Shown in pieces: positions 24,873 to 33,523 of a stretch of 64,000 bases of DNA (position 1 is the first letter of the stretch; each line of letters opens with the position of its first letter). A program made the translations under genes and the position numbers. The notes under the pieces were generated by a model. That model was not told the origin of the DNA and ran no database searches. It saw only the letters and a program-made list of their open reading frames with translations. The stretch comes from Planococcus beigongshangi (GTDB taxonomy: Bacteria > Bacillota > Bacilli > Bacillales_A > Planococcaceae), in NCBI RefSeq assembly GCF_016820495.1, contig NZ_JADHDU010000001.1, positions 60,256 through 124,255 on the forward strand. The letters run 5' to 3'.

Positions 24873-25565
24873 ATGACGCAATTTACTGTATTGGTGACCG
24901 ACGACGATCAGGATATCCGCGACGGAATTGAAATCTATTTGAAGAATGAAGGCTATCGCGTACTGAAAGCTGAAAATGGACTCCAGGCGATTGAGTTGCT
25001 GGAAACCAATGAAGTTCATGTCATCATTCTGGATATTATGATGCCGACACTTGATGGCATATCTGCCACTTTCAAAATAAGGGAACAGCGGAACATTCCG
25101 ATCATCATGCTCAGTGCCAAAGCTGAAGACTCGGATAAAATCCACGGCTTGTCAGTGGGAGCGGATGATTACGTAACAAAACCGTTTCACCCGATGGAAT
25201 TGGTGGCCAGAGTGAAATCACAACTCAGACGCTACGTCAGTCTTGGGACTTACCAGGACAAATCGCAGCGCATAGAAATCGACGGCCTTGTATTGGAAGC
25301 GGATTCGAAAGAAGTGCTGCTCCACGGGGAATCAGTGAAACTGACCCCCATCGAATTCAAGATCACTGAACTGCTGATGGTAAACGCAGGACGTGTATTT
25401 TCAATCCGCGACATCTATGAACGGGTCTGGAATGAACCGGCGTATAACGCAGAAAATATTGTGGCTGTCCATATACGCAAAATACGTGAAAAAATCGAGG
25501 CGGATCCGAAAAATCCCAGATATTTAAAGGTGGTGTGGGGCATTGGCTACAAAATTGAAAAATGA
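24873..25565 (+). CDS. Response regulator, OmpR/PhoB family
   Basis: A 230-residue regulator. The receiver domain (1-120) has the acidic pocket DDD (10-12), phosphoacceptor Asp54 in IILDIMMP, Thr/Ser near 82 in MLSAK and Lys near 104 in VTKPF. The C-terminal winged helix (about 135-230) includes LTPIEFKITELLM and VVWGIGYKIEK. It is the partner of the sensor kinase at 25707. Its 3' end overlaps a small ORF by 11 bases. The stimulus is not evident. Confidence 0.93.
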   Translation: MTQFTVLVTDDDQDIRDGIEIYLKNEGYRVLKAENGLQAIELLETNEVHVIILDIMMPTLDGISATFKIREQRNIPIIMLSAKAEDSDKIHGLSVGADDYVTKPFHPMELVARVKSQLRRYVSLGTYQDKSQRIEIDGLVLEADSKEVLLHGESVKLTPIEFKITELLMVNAGRVFSIRDIYERVWNEPAYNAENIVAVHIRKIREKIEADPKNPRYLKVVWGIGYKIEK

Positions 25566-25704
25566 TATATGGTCACTTATTGCGATCGGTATCGCTTTGT
25601 TCAGTCTCCTTTATTGCCTGTCGTTTTTTGCTGACGTTGTCTTTAAAAGTCCTGCGGCAGATTTATTGGCATCGCTCCGGTCGATGTCCAGAGGGGATCT
25701 ATAA
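25555..25704 (+). CDS. Small membrane ORF between response regulator and kinase
   Basis: An unrecognised 49-residue ORF starting with TTG inside the last codons of the response regulator and stopping two bases before the kinase ATG. Its translation has a short charged start (KNDIW), one clear hydrophobic helix of about 22 residues (SLIAIGIALFSLLYCLSFF) and a polar tail (SLRSMSRGDL). Overlap with the upstream gene and a kinase ribosome site (AGAGGGG) inside its own last codons are what translational coupling would look like. No separate Shine-Dalgarno is strong. It may be a small regulator of the kinase or a degenerate remnant; the uniform in-frame hydrophobicity favours a real product. Confidence 0.5.
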   Translation: MKNDIWSLIAIGIALFSLLYCLSFFADVVFKSPAADLLASLRSMSRGDL

Positions 25705-25706
25705 TC

Positions 25707-27860
25707 ATGAAAAAATGGCTATGGCTTACAACAATCTCAATTGTTCTAATCGGTATCTTCAGCGTCATGGAGCTGGGTCCGAAATATTTCGGTAAATCCT
25801 ATCTCGATACCGCAGATTTTAAGCAGGAATATGATGACTTTACCAACCGGCTGATTGCTTTGGAATTGGATCCGCCAAAAGAGGAAACAGAATTCACCGT
25901 GACAGATGACGAAATAGAAGAATACCGGACGCGTTACGGAACACTCGCCCAGCAGATCCAAAGTATACAGGAACAATACAATCCCGATATCGAAGAGGCG
26001 CAGGCGAATGGCAACGACAGCCTCGTTGAAATTCTGACGGAAGAGCGCGATGGCAAAATGGATGCGATCCGGGATAATTTCGCAGATGATGAGATTGTCA
26101 GGCAAAAAGTCCGGGAAGAAAAACAGCGGGCGGCACAGGTGGCCATCAATGGGCTGAAAAACAACGAAGGCAGTTTTAACAACCTCTATCCTTATTATGT
26201 CTACGAGCTGACAAACAAGGAAACGGGGGAGACCTTTTCGAAAGGCGACTTGAGCAACCGCGCATATTTCAAGAAAGAATACACGGATTCCATGCCGCTG
26301 CGCTCAACTAACGATGAACTTTACTACACAAACTATAACGGCACGAATATGCGGATTGCTCCATCGAATTCAGAATTCACGGGAGTCGTCCAGATTGACC
26401 GTGCGCTCCTTGCGGCAAGTGATAATGGTTCAAGTATCGTGCGGCATCAGTTGATCCAGAACTTCCTGTATATCCTGGGTGCATTGAGCATAGCGGGAAT
26501 TGTCTTGTTATTTACAAAGCTGCGCTTTGAGCAAAAACATTACCTGAACATGCCATTCTATGAAAAATGGAAAGGCTGGCCATTGGAAGTCAAAGCTGGC
26601 CTCCTGATTTTAGCAGTGCTGTTTGCGTTGCCATATGGCTTGGTCAATGCCTTGGGCGTATTGGAATTGGTCTATTACGGTGATATCGGCACCACCATCC
26701 TGGAAAGTGGGAAAAATTTCCTTCTGACGCTGGTATTCATGGTTTTGGCGATTCTGCAGGGAATCTGGTTTTATTCCTATTATAGAAACAATGATTTGCT
26801 TCTGGTGAATTTCAAGAACAGCTATTTGTATAATGCCTTGTGGATGGCTGGCAATGCATTTTTGAAGAAAAGAATCGGCGTGCAGATGCTGCTTCTGCTG
26901 GTCGTGATCTTTTTCTGGGGATTTGGCACGGCGCTGCTGTTCATGGTGCCGCAGGGGATCATTTTATGGGTTCCCGCCACTTTATTCATCGGCTTGCCGG
27001 TTCTCCTGTTCTGGCTGAGCCGCTTCGGTTATTTGAATGTGCTGATGAACAGAACAGAGGCGATTGCGGCAGGCAGTTTGAATGAACAGGTTCCAGTCAG
27101 GGGCAGATCACCGCTCGCACAGCATGCGATCCAGTTGAACCTCCTGAAAGAAGGGGTTCGTGAGTCGATGTCGGAGCAGGCAAAAAGTGAAAGGCTGAAA
27201 ACGGAATTGATCACCAATGTCAGCCATGACCTCCGGACACCGCTGACATCCATCATCACCTACACGGATCTTATGAAGACGCCGGATCTGTCGGTGGATG
27301 ACCGCTTGGCCTATGCCGAGATCCTGGACCGCAAATCGCAAAGGCTGAAAACACTTATTGAAGATTTATTCGAAGTATCCAAAATGGCCAGCGGCAATAT
27401 GGAGCTGCATCGTCAGCGTGTTGACTTTACGCAATTGATGACCCAGGCATTTGCGGAACACGCAGAAGAGATTTCGACATCAGGGCTTGATTTCCGTATT
27501 TCAACACCGGAAGAGCCGGTTTATATCATGGCGGACGGTCAAAAATGGTGGCGCGTAATGGATAACCTGATTTTAAACGCCATCAAATATGCTATGCCCG
27601 GAACGCGGGTTTTTGTGACGCTGAAAAATACTGAAGGCCAAACGGAGTTTGTGATGAAGAATGTCACCCGCTATGAATTGGGGGAAAATACCGATGAGTT
27701 ATTCGAGCGTTTCAAGCGGGGGGATGTTGCCCGCCAGACGGAAGGCTCAGGGCTCGGTCTTGCAATCGCACAGTCGATAGTCGATCTGCACGGCGGTATG
27801 ATGAATATAGCGGTGGACGGCGACTTGTTTAAAGTCACCGTGTCACTTCCAAGTGCATAG
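25707..27860 (+). CDS. Membrane sensor histidine kinase
   Basis: A 717-residue kinase. An N-terminal helix (residues 5-22) is followed by an extracytoplasmic region of about 230 charged residues, partly coiled coil, then five or six further helices between about 252 and 450. A HAMP-like stretch follows. The phosphoacceptor is His507 in NVSHDLRTPL; the ATPase domain has the N box NLILNAIKYA and G2 box GSGLGLAIA. The large multi-helix sensor is unusual among two-gene OmpR-type systems. It forms an operon with the regulator at 24873 and the small membrane ORF between them. A terminator follows. Confidence 0.92.
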   Translation: MKKWLWLTTISIVLIGIFSVMELGPKYFGKSYLDTADFKQEYDDFTNRLIALELDPPKEETEFTVTDDEIEEYRTRYGTLAQQIQSIQEQYNPDIEEAQANGNDSLVEILTEERDGKMDAIRDNFADDEIVRQKVREEKQRAAQVAINGLKNNEGSFNNLYPYYVYELTNKETGETFSKGDLSNRAYFKKEYTDSMPLRSTNDELYYTNYNGTNMRIAPSNSEFTGVVQIDRALLAASDNGSSIVRHQLIQNFLYILGALSIAGIVLLFTKLRFEQKHYLNMPFYEKWKGWPLEVKAGLLILAVLFALPYGLVNALGVLELVYYGDIGTTILESGKNFLLTLVFMVLAILQGIWFYSYYRNNDLLLVNFKNSYLYNALWMAGNAFLKKRIGVQMLLLLVVIFFWGFGTALLFMVPQGIILWVPATLFIGLPVLLFWLSRFGYLNVLMNRTEAIAAGSLNEQVPVRGRSPLAQHAIQLNLLKEGVRESMSEQAKSERLKTELITNVSHDLRTPLTSIITYTDLMKTPDLSVDDRLAYAEILDRKSQRLKTLIEDLFEVSKMASGNMELHRQRVDFTQLMTQAFAEHAEEISTSGLDFRISTPEEPVYIMADGQKWWRVMDNLILNAIKYAMPGTRVFVTLKNTEGQTEFVMKNVTRYELGENTDELFERFKRGDVARQTEGSGLGLAIAQSIVDLHGGMMNIAVDGDLFKVTVSLPSA

Positions 27861-27867
27861 AAAGTTT

Positions 27868-27906
27868 AAAGCGGCTGCTCCCAAATGGGAGCAGCCGTTT
27901 TGTTTT
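27868..27906 (+). terminator. Terminator of the two-component operon
   Basis: AAAGCGGCTGCTCCC and GGGAGCAGCCGTTTT form a strong stem with an AAAT loop. Confidence 0.93.
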
Positions 27907-27919
27907 CGGAAAGAGTGTC

Positions 27920-28170
27920 TCGGTGTCCAGACTCCAGCGGCCCAGCTCTTCGGGTCATAAGCCAGCCCAGCGGCCGTGGCAAAGAGCGCCACTTCGCTGG
28001 TCTGCCTTATGCCTGTCAGAGCTGAACGGGCGCTGTCGCTTTTCTCGTGTCCAGACTCCAGCGGCCCAGCTCTTCGGGTCATAAGCCAGCCCAGCTGCCG
28101 TGGCAAAGAGCGCCACTCTGCCGGTTCGTCTTATGCCTTTCAGAGCTGAACGGGCGCCGTCGCTTTTCGG
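27920..28170 (+). repeat. Family A intergenic repeat, two direct copies
   Basis: Two consecutive units of about 124 bases, each running from CCAGACTCCAGCGGCCCAGC through TCGGGTCATAAGCC, GTGGCAAAGAGCGCCAC, CTTATGCC and GAGCTGAACGGGCG to TCGCTTTTC. Together with the terminator they fill the 380-base gap before the next gene. No coding potential. Confidence 0.9.
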
Positions 28171-28241
28171 TCCGTGTTTTGAAAGAGAACATCTAGGGGA
28201 TATGAGTAATGACAACATTAATATGAATGGAGGCTGAAAAA

Positions 28242-29987
28242 ATGGACACAAGACTTTATTTCAATAATTTCATGAGCGGGCTACCTGAAATACTCCTGGC
28301 GATTCTTGTACTTATCATCGGTTATATTGTAGCCAAGGCAGTAGAGAAAGCTGTTTATAAATTATTGGATAAATCGAAGCTGGATGAAAAGGCGGGCATG
28401 AAGCAACAGAAATACAGCCTGTCCAAAATGATCAGTAAAGTTGTATTCGTACTGATCCTATTGTTTGCGCTGGCAATATTCTTCAATATCCTGAACCTGG
28501 GGGCAATCGGAGCGCCGTTCATGGGTATCTTCGACAATCTGTCAGCAGCATTCCTCGGCATTCTGAAAGCCGGCCTGATACTCCTGTTGGCATGGGTACT
28601 GGCCACGGTCGTGAAGCGCCTGATTTTGATGGCCGGAAGAAAGTTCGATTTCGGCAAGGTGACCAAAAAGACAGGTGTTTCTAAAGACGATACAGTGAAA
28701 TGGACAGAAACAGCGGCAAACATTGCATTTTACCTGATCCTGTTATTGTTCCTGCCGGCGGTTCTCAGCGCTTTGAATATTCAGGGCTTGAGTGAACCAT
28801 TCGCGGATATGCTGGCAAGCGTCTTGAATTTCATTCCGAAATTAGTCGGGGCAGCCATCATCTTTGCAATCGGCTGGCTGGCAGCGACGATCGTCCGGAA
28901 AGTTCTTTCCAAATTCCTGGAGTCGATTGGCACGGACCGGTTGGCGGCCAAACTGAAAATCTCCCAATTTTTTAACGGGACAAGTGTCTCCAACGTTATC
29001 GGCATCATCGCATTTGTACTGATCATGCTGCCTGTGACGATTGCGGCACTGGAGGTTCTGGCACTTCGCGGAATTTCGGGTCCGGCAATCGCGATGCTGA
29101 ATGACATCATGGCGATGATCCCGAATATCATTGTAGCGATTCTGCTGGTTCTTGCGGGGATCGTCATCGGACGCTGGATCAAGGATTTCGTTGTCCAATT
29201 GATGAAAAATCTTGGAGCAGACTCCATCACTGAAAAAATGGGCATGAACAGCACAGCAGACCCCGATACGGAACCATCGGCTTATTCAGTCGCCAAAATT
29301 GCCGGCGTAGTTGCTCAAACAGTGATCGTTCTGTTATTCACTGTCGAAGCATTGCAATTACTCGGTCTGGCATTCATGGTTTCATTGGCTACCGGAATTT
29401 TCGCTTACATCCCGGCAGTCATCGCAGCATTGGTCATCCTCGCTGTCGGTTTCTGGCTGGCAAATTTAGCCGAAGACTTTATCGGCAGTGTCTTTAAGAA
29501 ATCTTCCGGCGGACCGCACGTTCTCCGCTACGTAGCAAAATATGCGATTCTGGCATTCGCCTTCTTTATGGCACTTGATCAGCTGGGCATCGCAGCTTCG
29601 ATCATCAACTCGGCCTTCATCCTGATCCTGGGTGGAGCGGCACTGGCATTCGGCCTGGCGTTCGGTCTGGGCGGCAAAGAACATGCTGCTCGTTATTTGG
29701 ATCGCATGGAAACGAGCCTGAAAGACACGGAAGTGGATAAAGAGGAATGGGAAGAGAAGAAGCGTGAGGCGGAAGCCCAGAAAGTCGGGCTTGAAAAAGA
29801 AGCGAAAGCGGCTGTCGATCCGATCGTGGAAAAAACTTCGCCTGATGAAAGACATCCGTTTGAAGGGCCGACAGACACATCGAACCGGAACACCCCAAAC
29901 GAGCTGCCGAAGAATTTCAATAAAGATGCACATGACAATTGGAATGGGCACAGCCGCAATATGGACGATCCGTTCAACGATAAATAA
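28242..29987 (+). CDS. Membrane protein with conserved TM-helix repeats (CmpX/mechanosensitive-channel related)
   Basis: A 581-residue membrane protein with about 12 predicted helices. It is built from repeats of the 'conserved TM helix' type (pairs resembling LPEILLAILVLIIGYIVAKAVEK and FIPKLVGAAIIFAIGWLAATIVRK), recurring at about residues 10, 95, 205, 290 and 390. Such repeats precede MscS-type domains or stand alone in CmpX-like proteins. It ends with ALAFGLAFGLGGKEHA, the segment that leads into the MscS beta domain in true channels, followed only by a charged 90-residue tail. So a full MscS pore domain is lacking. The start at 28242 follows GGAGG; role in envelope or osmotic stress is inferred. 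Confidence 0.75.
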   Translation: MDTRLYFNNFMSGLPEILLAILVLIIGYIVAKAVEKAVYKLLDKSKLDEKAGMKQQKYSLSKMISKVVFVLILLFALAIFFNILNLGAIGAPFMGIFDNLSAAFLGILKAGLILLLAWVLATVVKRLILMAGRKFDFGKVTKKTGVSKDDTVKWTETAANIAFYLILLLFLPAVLSALNIQGLSEPFADMLASVLNFIPKLVGAAIIFAIGWLAATIVRKVLSKFLESIGTDRLAAKLKISQFFNGTSVSNVIGIIAFVLIMLPVTIAALEVLALRGISGPAIAMLNDIMAMIPNIIVAILLVLAGIVIGRWIKDFVVQLMKNLGADSITEKMGMNSTADPDTEPSAYSVAKIAGVVAQTVIVLLFTVEALQLLGLAFMVSLATGIFAYIPAVIAALVILAVGFWLANLAEDFIGSVFKKSSGGPHVLRYVAKYAILAFAFFMALDQLGIAASIINSAFILILGGAALAFGLAFGLGGKEHAARYLDRMETSLKDTEVDKEEWEEKKREAEAQKVGLEKEAKAAVDPIVEKTSPDERHPFEGPTDTSNRNTPNELPKNFNKDAHDNWNGHSRNMDDPFNDK

Positions 29988-29991
29988 TAAG

Positions 29992-30027
29992 CACACAAAA
30001 AGGCGGCCGCGGCCGCCTTTTTGTGTG
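29992..30027. terminator. Bidirectional terminator before the lia operon end
   Basis: CACACAAAAAGGCGGCCG and CGGCCGCCTTTTTGTGTG form an uninterrupted palindrome between convergent genes. Confidence 0.95.
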
Positions 30028-30032
30028 TAATG

Positions 30033-30668
30033 TTATTCTGGGGGAGCGACGAGCTTATGCTGGAATGCATAAATCACTGCCTGCGTCCGGTCATGCACTT
30101 CGAGCTTTGACAGCAGATTGCTGACATGGGATTTCACTGTTTTTAATGCGATGAAAAGTTCATCCGCAATTTCCTGATTCGTATAGCCGTGGGCAAGCAG
30201 CAGCAGAATCTCCATTTCCCGTTCGGTCAGCTCTTCATGGAGCACGCGTTCATGGCGCATCTGTTTCATCATTTTGCTCATCACTTCAGGCTCCAGCACC
30301 GGAGTGCCGTTCATCGTTTCTCGGATAGAATCGGCGATGCGTGAAGCTTTAGAGGTTTTCAGGATATAGCTGACTGCACCGGCTTTCAGCGCAGGATACA
30401 CTTTATCGTCATCAAGGAAGCTCGTGACGATCATGATCTTTGCTTCCGGCCATTCTTCGATGATGGCTTTCGTTGCCTCAGCCCCGTTCATGACCGGCAT
30501 GACCATATCCATCAGGATGACGTCAGGCCGCAGTTCCAGTGCCATCTTGACAGCATCTTCACCATTTGCTGCTTCACCGGCCACTTCCATATCATCCTGG
30601 GCCTGCAGATAGGCAGAAACGCCGATTCGGACCATTTCATGATCATCCACTAACAGAATTCGTATCAT
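30033..30668 (-). CDS. liaR: LiaR/VraR-type response regulator
   Basis: A 211-residue NarL-family regulator: receiver domain with DDH at 8-10, Asp54 in ILMDMVMP and Lys in ILKTS, then a LuxR-type helix-turn-helix (LTEREMEILLLLAHGYTNQEIADEL...KTVKSHVSNLL). In the Bacillales, LiaR with LiaS and LiaF senses damage to cell-wall lipid II cycle and the membrane. Its start overlaps the kinase gene by 26 bases. Gene order and all five neighbours support the lia assignment. Confidence 0.9.
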   Translation of the reverse strand: MIRILLVDDHEMVRIGVSAYLQAQDDMEVAGEAANGEDAVKMALELRPDVILMDMVMPVMNGAEATKAIIEEWPEAKIMIVTSFLDDDKVYPALKAGAVSYILKTSKASRIADSIRETMNGTPVLEPEVMSKMMKQMRHERVLHEELTEREMEILLLLAHGYTNQEIADELFIALKTVKSHVSNLLSKLEVHDRTQAVIYAFQHKLVAPPE

Positions 30669-31689
30669 CCGGAATCCTCCTTTCGATGGGTACTTTCACT
30701 TCTACAATGGTTCCTTCAGATGGAACCGACACGATTTTACTTGTTGCGCCTATTTCAATGGCGCGTTCTTCGATATGCTTCAATCCGTAGGAAGCTGATT
30801 TCGACTGCTCGCTTTCAAAACCGACACCGTTGTCCTGTATGCGTAAAATGGCAAAATTATCACGTTCGATGAATAGGATGTGGACTTCGGTCGCTTTGGA
30901 ATGACGGAGTGTATTCGACAGCGTTTCCTGCGCTATGCGGAACAGATGGTCTTCAGCCCCTTTTTGCAAAGGCACTTCCTCCAGTTTATGTTCAATCGTA
31001 AAATAGACTTTTTCCTTCAATTCGGATACCAGTTCAAATAATCCCTGCCGCAGACTTTTATCATGCAGGGCAGCCGGCCGCAGATGGAGGAGCAGCGCGC
31101 GCATTTCAAGCTGTGCCTGCTGTACCATCTTCTCGGTCTGCAATAAACCGGGGGAGGCTTCTTTTCCTTCAGTCATGGAAGACAGCAGCATGGAAGCGGC
31201 GAATAATTGCTGGGAAACGGAATCATGCAATTCCCTTGCCAAGCGCTGCCGCTCCATGACCAGGCGTTCCTGTATCAGCTGATCTTGCGTTTCGGCCCGT
31301 TCGTTGGCGATCCGTGCGAGGCTTTTCCGCTGTGACTCGAGTAATTTTTGGAGTTTTATAATCGAACCGGAGAGTTTTGGCGGCAAGGTCTGCATATGTG
31401 CCGCTTCAATGACGGTCTGATCTTCGTTGCGCAGCAATGCTTCGAAAATTTCCTCGATGTCCTGTACTTTAGAGCGGGACAGCGATTCGGTCCACCAGGA
31501 AATTCCGGCAGACAGCGTAACCAGCAAAACGAACAGCCAGACACCGAACGGCAGACCGGCCACAAAATCTTCCCACAGGACCGACCAGGTCTCTACCGTT
31601 GGCAAGCCGAGCAGGGCGATAAGGATACTGAAGATGATGGCCGCGAATAACGACATGAAAAATAAGCTGCGGGGCAGGATCCTTTTCAT
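30643..31689 (-). CDS. liaS: LiaS/VraS-type sensor histidine kinase
   Basis: A 348-residue kinase with two N-terminal helices separated by a very short outer loop (about residues 10-70), typical of intramembrane-sensing kinases. The HisKA_3 phosphoacceptor is in ARELHDSVSQQLFAAS and the ATPase domain has ETLSNTLRHSKAT and GVGFE motifs. The start at 31689 follows GAGGTGATC and overlaps the liaF stop (ATGA arrangement). Signals through LiaR; activity is held down by LiaF in B. subtilis. Confidence 0.9.
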   Translation of the reverse strand: MKRILPRSLFFMSLFAAIIFSILIALLGLPTVETWSVLWEDFVAGLPFGVWLFVLLVTLSAGISWWTESLSRSKVQDIEEIFEALLRNEDQTVIEAAHMQTLPPKLSGSIIKLQKLLESQRKSLARIANERAETQDQLIQERLVMERQRLARELHDSVSQQLFAASMLLSSMTEGKEASPGLLQTEKMVQQAQLEMRALLLHLRPAALHDKSLRQGLFELVSELKEKVYFTIEHKLEEVPLQKGAEDHLFRIAQETLSNTLRHSKATEVHILFIERDNFAILRIQDNGVGFESEQSKSASYGLKHIEERAIEIGATSKIVSVPSEGTIVEVKVPIERRIPDDTNSVSG

Positions 31690-32384
31690 CGGCGGATCAC
31701 CTCGACATCTCCCATCCAAGTGGTGACCGTGACGATCAGTTCCGTTTTGATGTCTTCAGTTTGTTCATAGCCGTCCTGCGCATGGACAGAGCCGTACCAG
31801 ATCCGCTGTTTTTCGCCATTGAAAAATCTTGCATCCCCGAATACCGTCGAATAATAAACACGCACGGGCACTTCGTAAGGTAAAATCAGTTTCACCCGGC
31901 CGAAGCCCTGGCGAATCGAAATCAGCGACGTTTTTTTCGGCAAAACGGTCTGAGTCGCATCTATAAGTAAATCGCCGACAAATCCCTGAACATGGATATC
32001 TTTCCATTCATAGGATTCGATGGGGGTAGCCTGTGCCGAAAAGAATTTATTCTGGATCAGGCCTTTATCAACTGCGCCTTTCAACGGCACCTGCTGCTGC
32101 CATTCTTCACCTTTCCAAAGACGGACAAGCAGATAGATCGCGGCCGCCATGATGAACAGGCGGAGCGTCCACATCGATAAAATGGAGATGCCGATCAGGA
32201 TAAAGCCCGACCAGAAATAGGATTTCCGGCTTTTAGGGCTGCTTTTATTGCTGTAATAAATGAGTCCGATGCCAAGAAGAACCAAAAATACACTGCCGTT
32301 TCCGAGAAACGCAGCTTCCACGAATATGAGGAATAAAGCACTCAAGGCAAAAAATGCCTGTCTGTTGGTCGAGAAAATATTCAT
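31686..32384 (-). CDS. liaF: LiaF-type inhibitor membrane protein
   Basis: A 232-residue protein with three or four N-terminal helices (residues 8-105) and a soluble C-terminal domain with WKDIHVQGFVGDLLIDAT...VLPKKTSLISIRQGFGRVKLILPYEVPVRV, which is the LiaF-like (DUF2154-type) signature. In B. subtilis LiaF is the specific inhibitor of LiaS. Its stop codon overlaps the liaS start. A stem-loop separates it from the pspA/liaH gene upstream. Confidence 0.9.
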   Translation of the reverse strand: MNIFSTNRQAFFALSALFLIFVEAAFLGNGSVFLVLLGIGLIYYSNKSSPKSRKSYFWSGFILIGISILSMWTLRLFIMAAAIYLLVRLWKGEEWQQQVPLKGAVDKGLIQNKFFSAQATPIESYEWKDIHVQGFVGDLLIDATQTVLPKKTSLISIRQGFGRVKLILPYEVPVRVYYSTVFGDARFFNGEKQRIWYGSVHAQDGYEQTEDIKTELIVTVTTWMGDVEVIRR

Positions 32385-32409
32385 CGCAGTTTTTGCCTCC
32401 TTCTTTGCA

Positions 32410-32442
32410 GCAGAAAAGTAAGAGGGGAAGAATCCCTCTTAC
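32410..32442 (-). terminator. Internal attenuator-like terminator between liaH and liaF
   Basis: On the minus strand GTAAGAGGG and CCCTCTTAC form a nine-base stem followed by TTTTCT. It lies in the 64-base gap inside the operon and should lower transcription of liaFSR relative to the two upstream genes. Confidence 0.75.
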
Positions 32443-32448
32443 TCAAGC

Positions 32449-33087
32449 TTACACAATTTCTTCATTTTTCGCGCTGTTTTTTTCAAGCATTTCCAGTCTG
32501 CGCTCCATTGTAGAACGTTCATGGCGCTCTTCGACCTTCGTGCCGAGCGATTTGATGTAATTAGCCATGTCATCATATGAACCCATGCGCTCTGCCACAA
32601 GTTCCGGACTTAACACTTTATCCATCTGATGATGGGCGCGGGTCGCATTTTCTTTACCCATCAATTGAAGCTGACGGACTTTCATGTCTTTCACTTTATG
32701 TTTCATCTCTTCGTAGCGCTGTTCCAATGCCACATTTTCTGCCGTATTCTCCGCGATTGTCTTGCTCAGTTCATCAACCCGGAATTGATACGCGGCTACT
32801 TCCTGTTCGGCAAATGCAGACAGATCGCTTTCACCTGCCGCCAATGCCAGTTTAGCTTGTTCTTTACGCTTGTCAAGAAAACTTTCCGCTTCCTGGAGCT
32901 CTTTTTCCAGTTTACTTCCAAGAGTGGTTTGGCGTTCAAGCCATTTGCCGGCCATCTCCGTTTCCTTCTCGGCTTCCTGGATGTATTTATTCAATAGGCC
33001 GAGCGGGTTCTTTTCCTCTTTCTTCTCAAGTATTGCATCCACGTCTGTTGCCACTGCGAATTTTAAACGCTGCCATAATGTTGTCAT
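32449..33087 (-). CDS. PspA/IM30-family protein (LiaH-like)
   Basis: A 212-residue, almost wholly helical coiled-coil protein of the phage-shock/IM30 family, which coats and protects stressed membranes. It begins with an amphipathic helix (TTLWQRLKFAVATDVDAIL) followed by the family block KKEEKNPLGLLNKYIQEAEKE (residues about 25-45). The ATG at 33087 follows AAGGAGG. It is the second gene of the lia-type operon, the place of LiaH in B. subtilis. Confidence 0.9.
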   Translation of the reverse strand: MTTLWQRLKFAVATDVDAILEKKEEKNPLGLLNKYIQEAEKETEMAGKWLERQTTLGSKLEKELQEAESFLDKRKEQAKLALAAGESDLSAFAEQEVAAYQFRVDELSKTIAENTAENVALEQRYEEMKHKVKDMKVRQLQLMGKENATRAHHQMDKVLSPELVAERMGSYDDMANYIKSLGTKVEERHERSTMERRLEMLEKNSAKNEEIV

Positions 33088-33101
33088 TTTTGTTTTCCTC
33101 C

Positions 33102-33443
33102 TTATTTTGTAAGCTTGTTCCATTCTTTTTCAAAGTTTGTAAAGGGATCGTTTTTTACTGGTGCTGAAAATTTTTCTTCGTTCCAATTTTTATAGACATA
33201 CCATAATACCGCGAGTGCCAGGACTCCGAAGATGGCTGGTACATTGGAAACTGCTGATATGGCGCCTGCCGCTGCTACGAATCCCCACCAGATTTTTGCA
33301 CCGGTTGAACCGGCTGTCAGGTAATATTTAACCCCGATGTAAATGATGAGCCCGGAAAAAGCGAGGCCGATCATAGGACCCAGATTCGAAAGGGCGATTA
33401 TTCCGGCGATGATGCCGATGATTGTCATCCAAAATTTGTTCAA
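33102..33443 (-). CDS. Small membrane protein, LiaI/Lmo0954-like
   Basis: A 113-residue protein with three or four helices (about residues 5-20, 22-40, 52-72 and 75-92) and a charged tail ending NFEKEWNKL. B. subtilis LiaI is a small membrane anchor for LiaH, and the same position here suggests the same job; in sequence it is closer to the Lmo0954-type proteins. The start is a TTG at 33443 preceded by GAGGAGG. Fifteen bases separate it from the PspA gene. Confidence 0.75.
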   Translation of the reverse strand: MNKFWMTIIGIIAGIIALSNLGPMIGLAFSGLIIYIGVKYYLTAGSTGAKIWWGFVAAAGAISAVSNVPAIFGVLALAVLWYVYKNWNEEKFSAPVKNDPFTNFEKEWNKLTK

Positions 33444-33523
33444 TTTGTTTCCTCCTCTCAATTTGTAACTCCATCTTATCAAGCAGAGAAAAAAGGCAAC
33501 ACGGTCTGCTACTGCATCTTTTA

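Noticed and set aside
25562..25795. Plus-strand frame starting at the response regulator stop and overlapping the kinase start
   Set aside because: The competing frame at 25555-25704 has a coherent hydrophobic helix and stops at the kinase start; this one runs 90 bases into the kinase gene without support.
28180..28226. Sigma-B-like box (GTTTTG...GGGATA) before the TM-repeat protein
   Set aside because: The -10 lacks the conserved A at position five and the spacer is at the upper limit, so the match is too weak to list.
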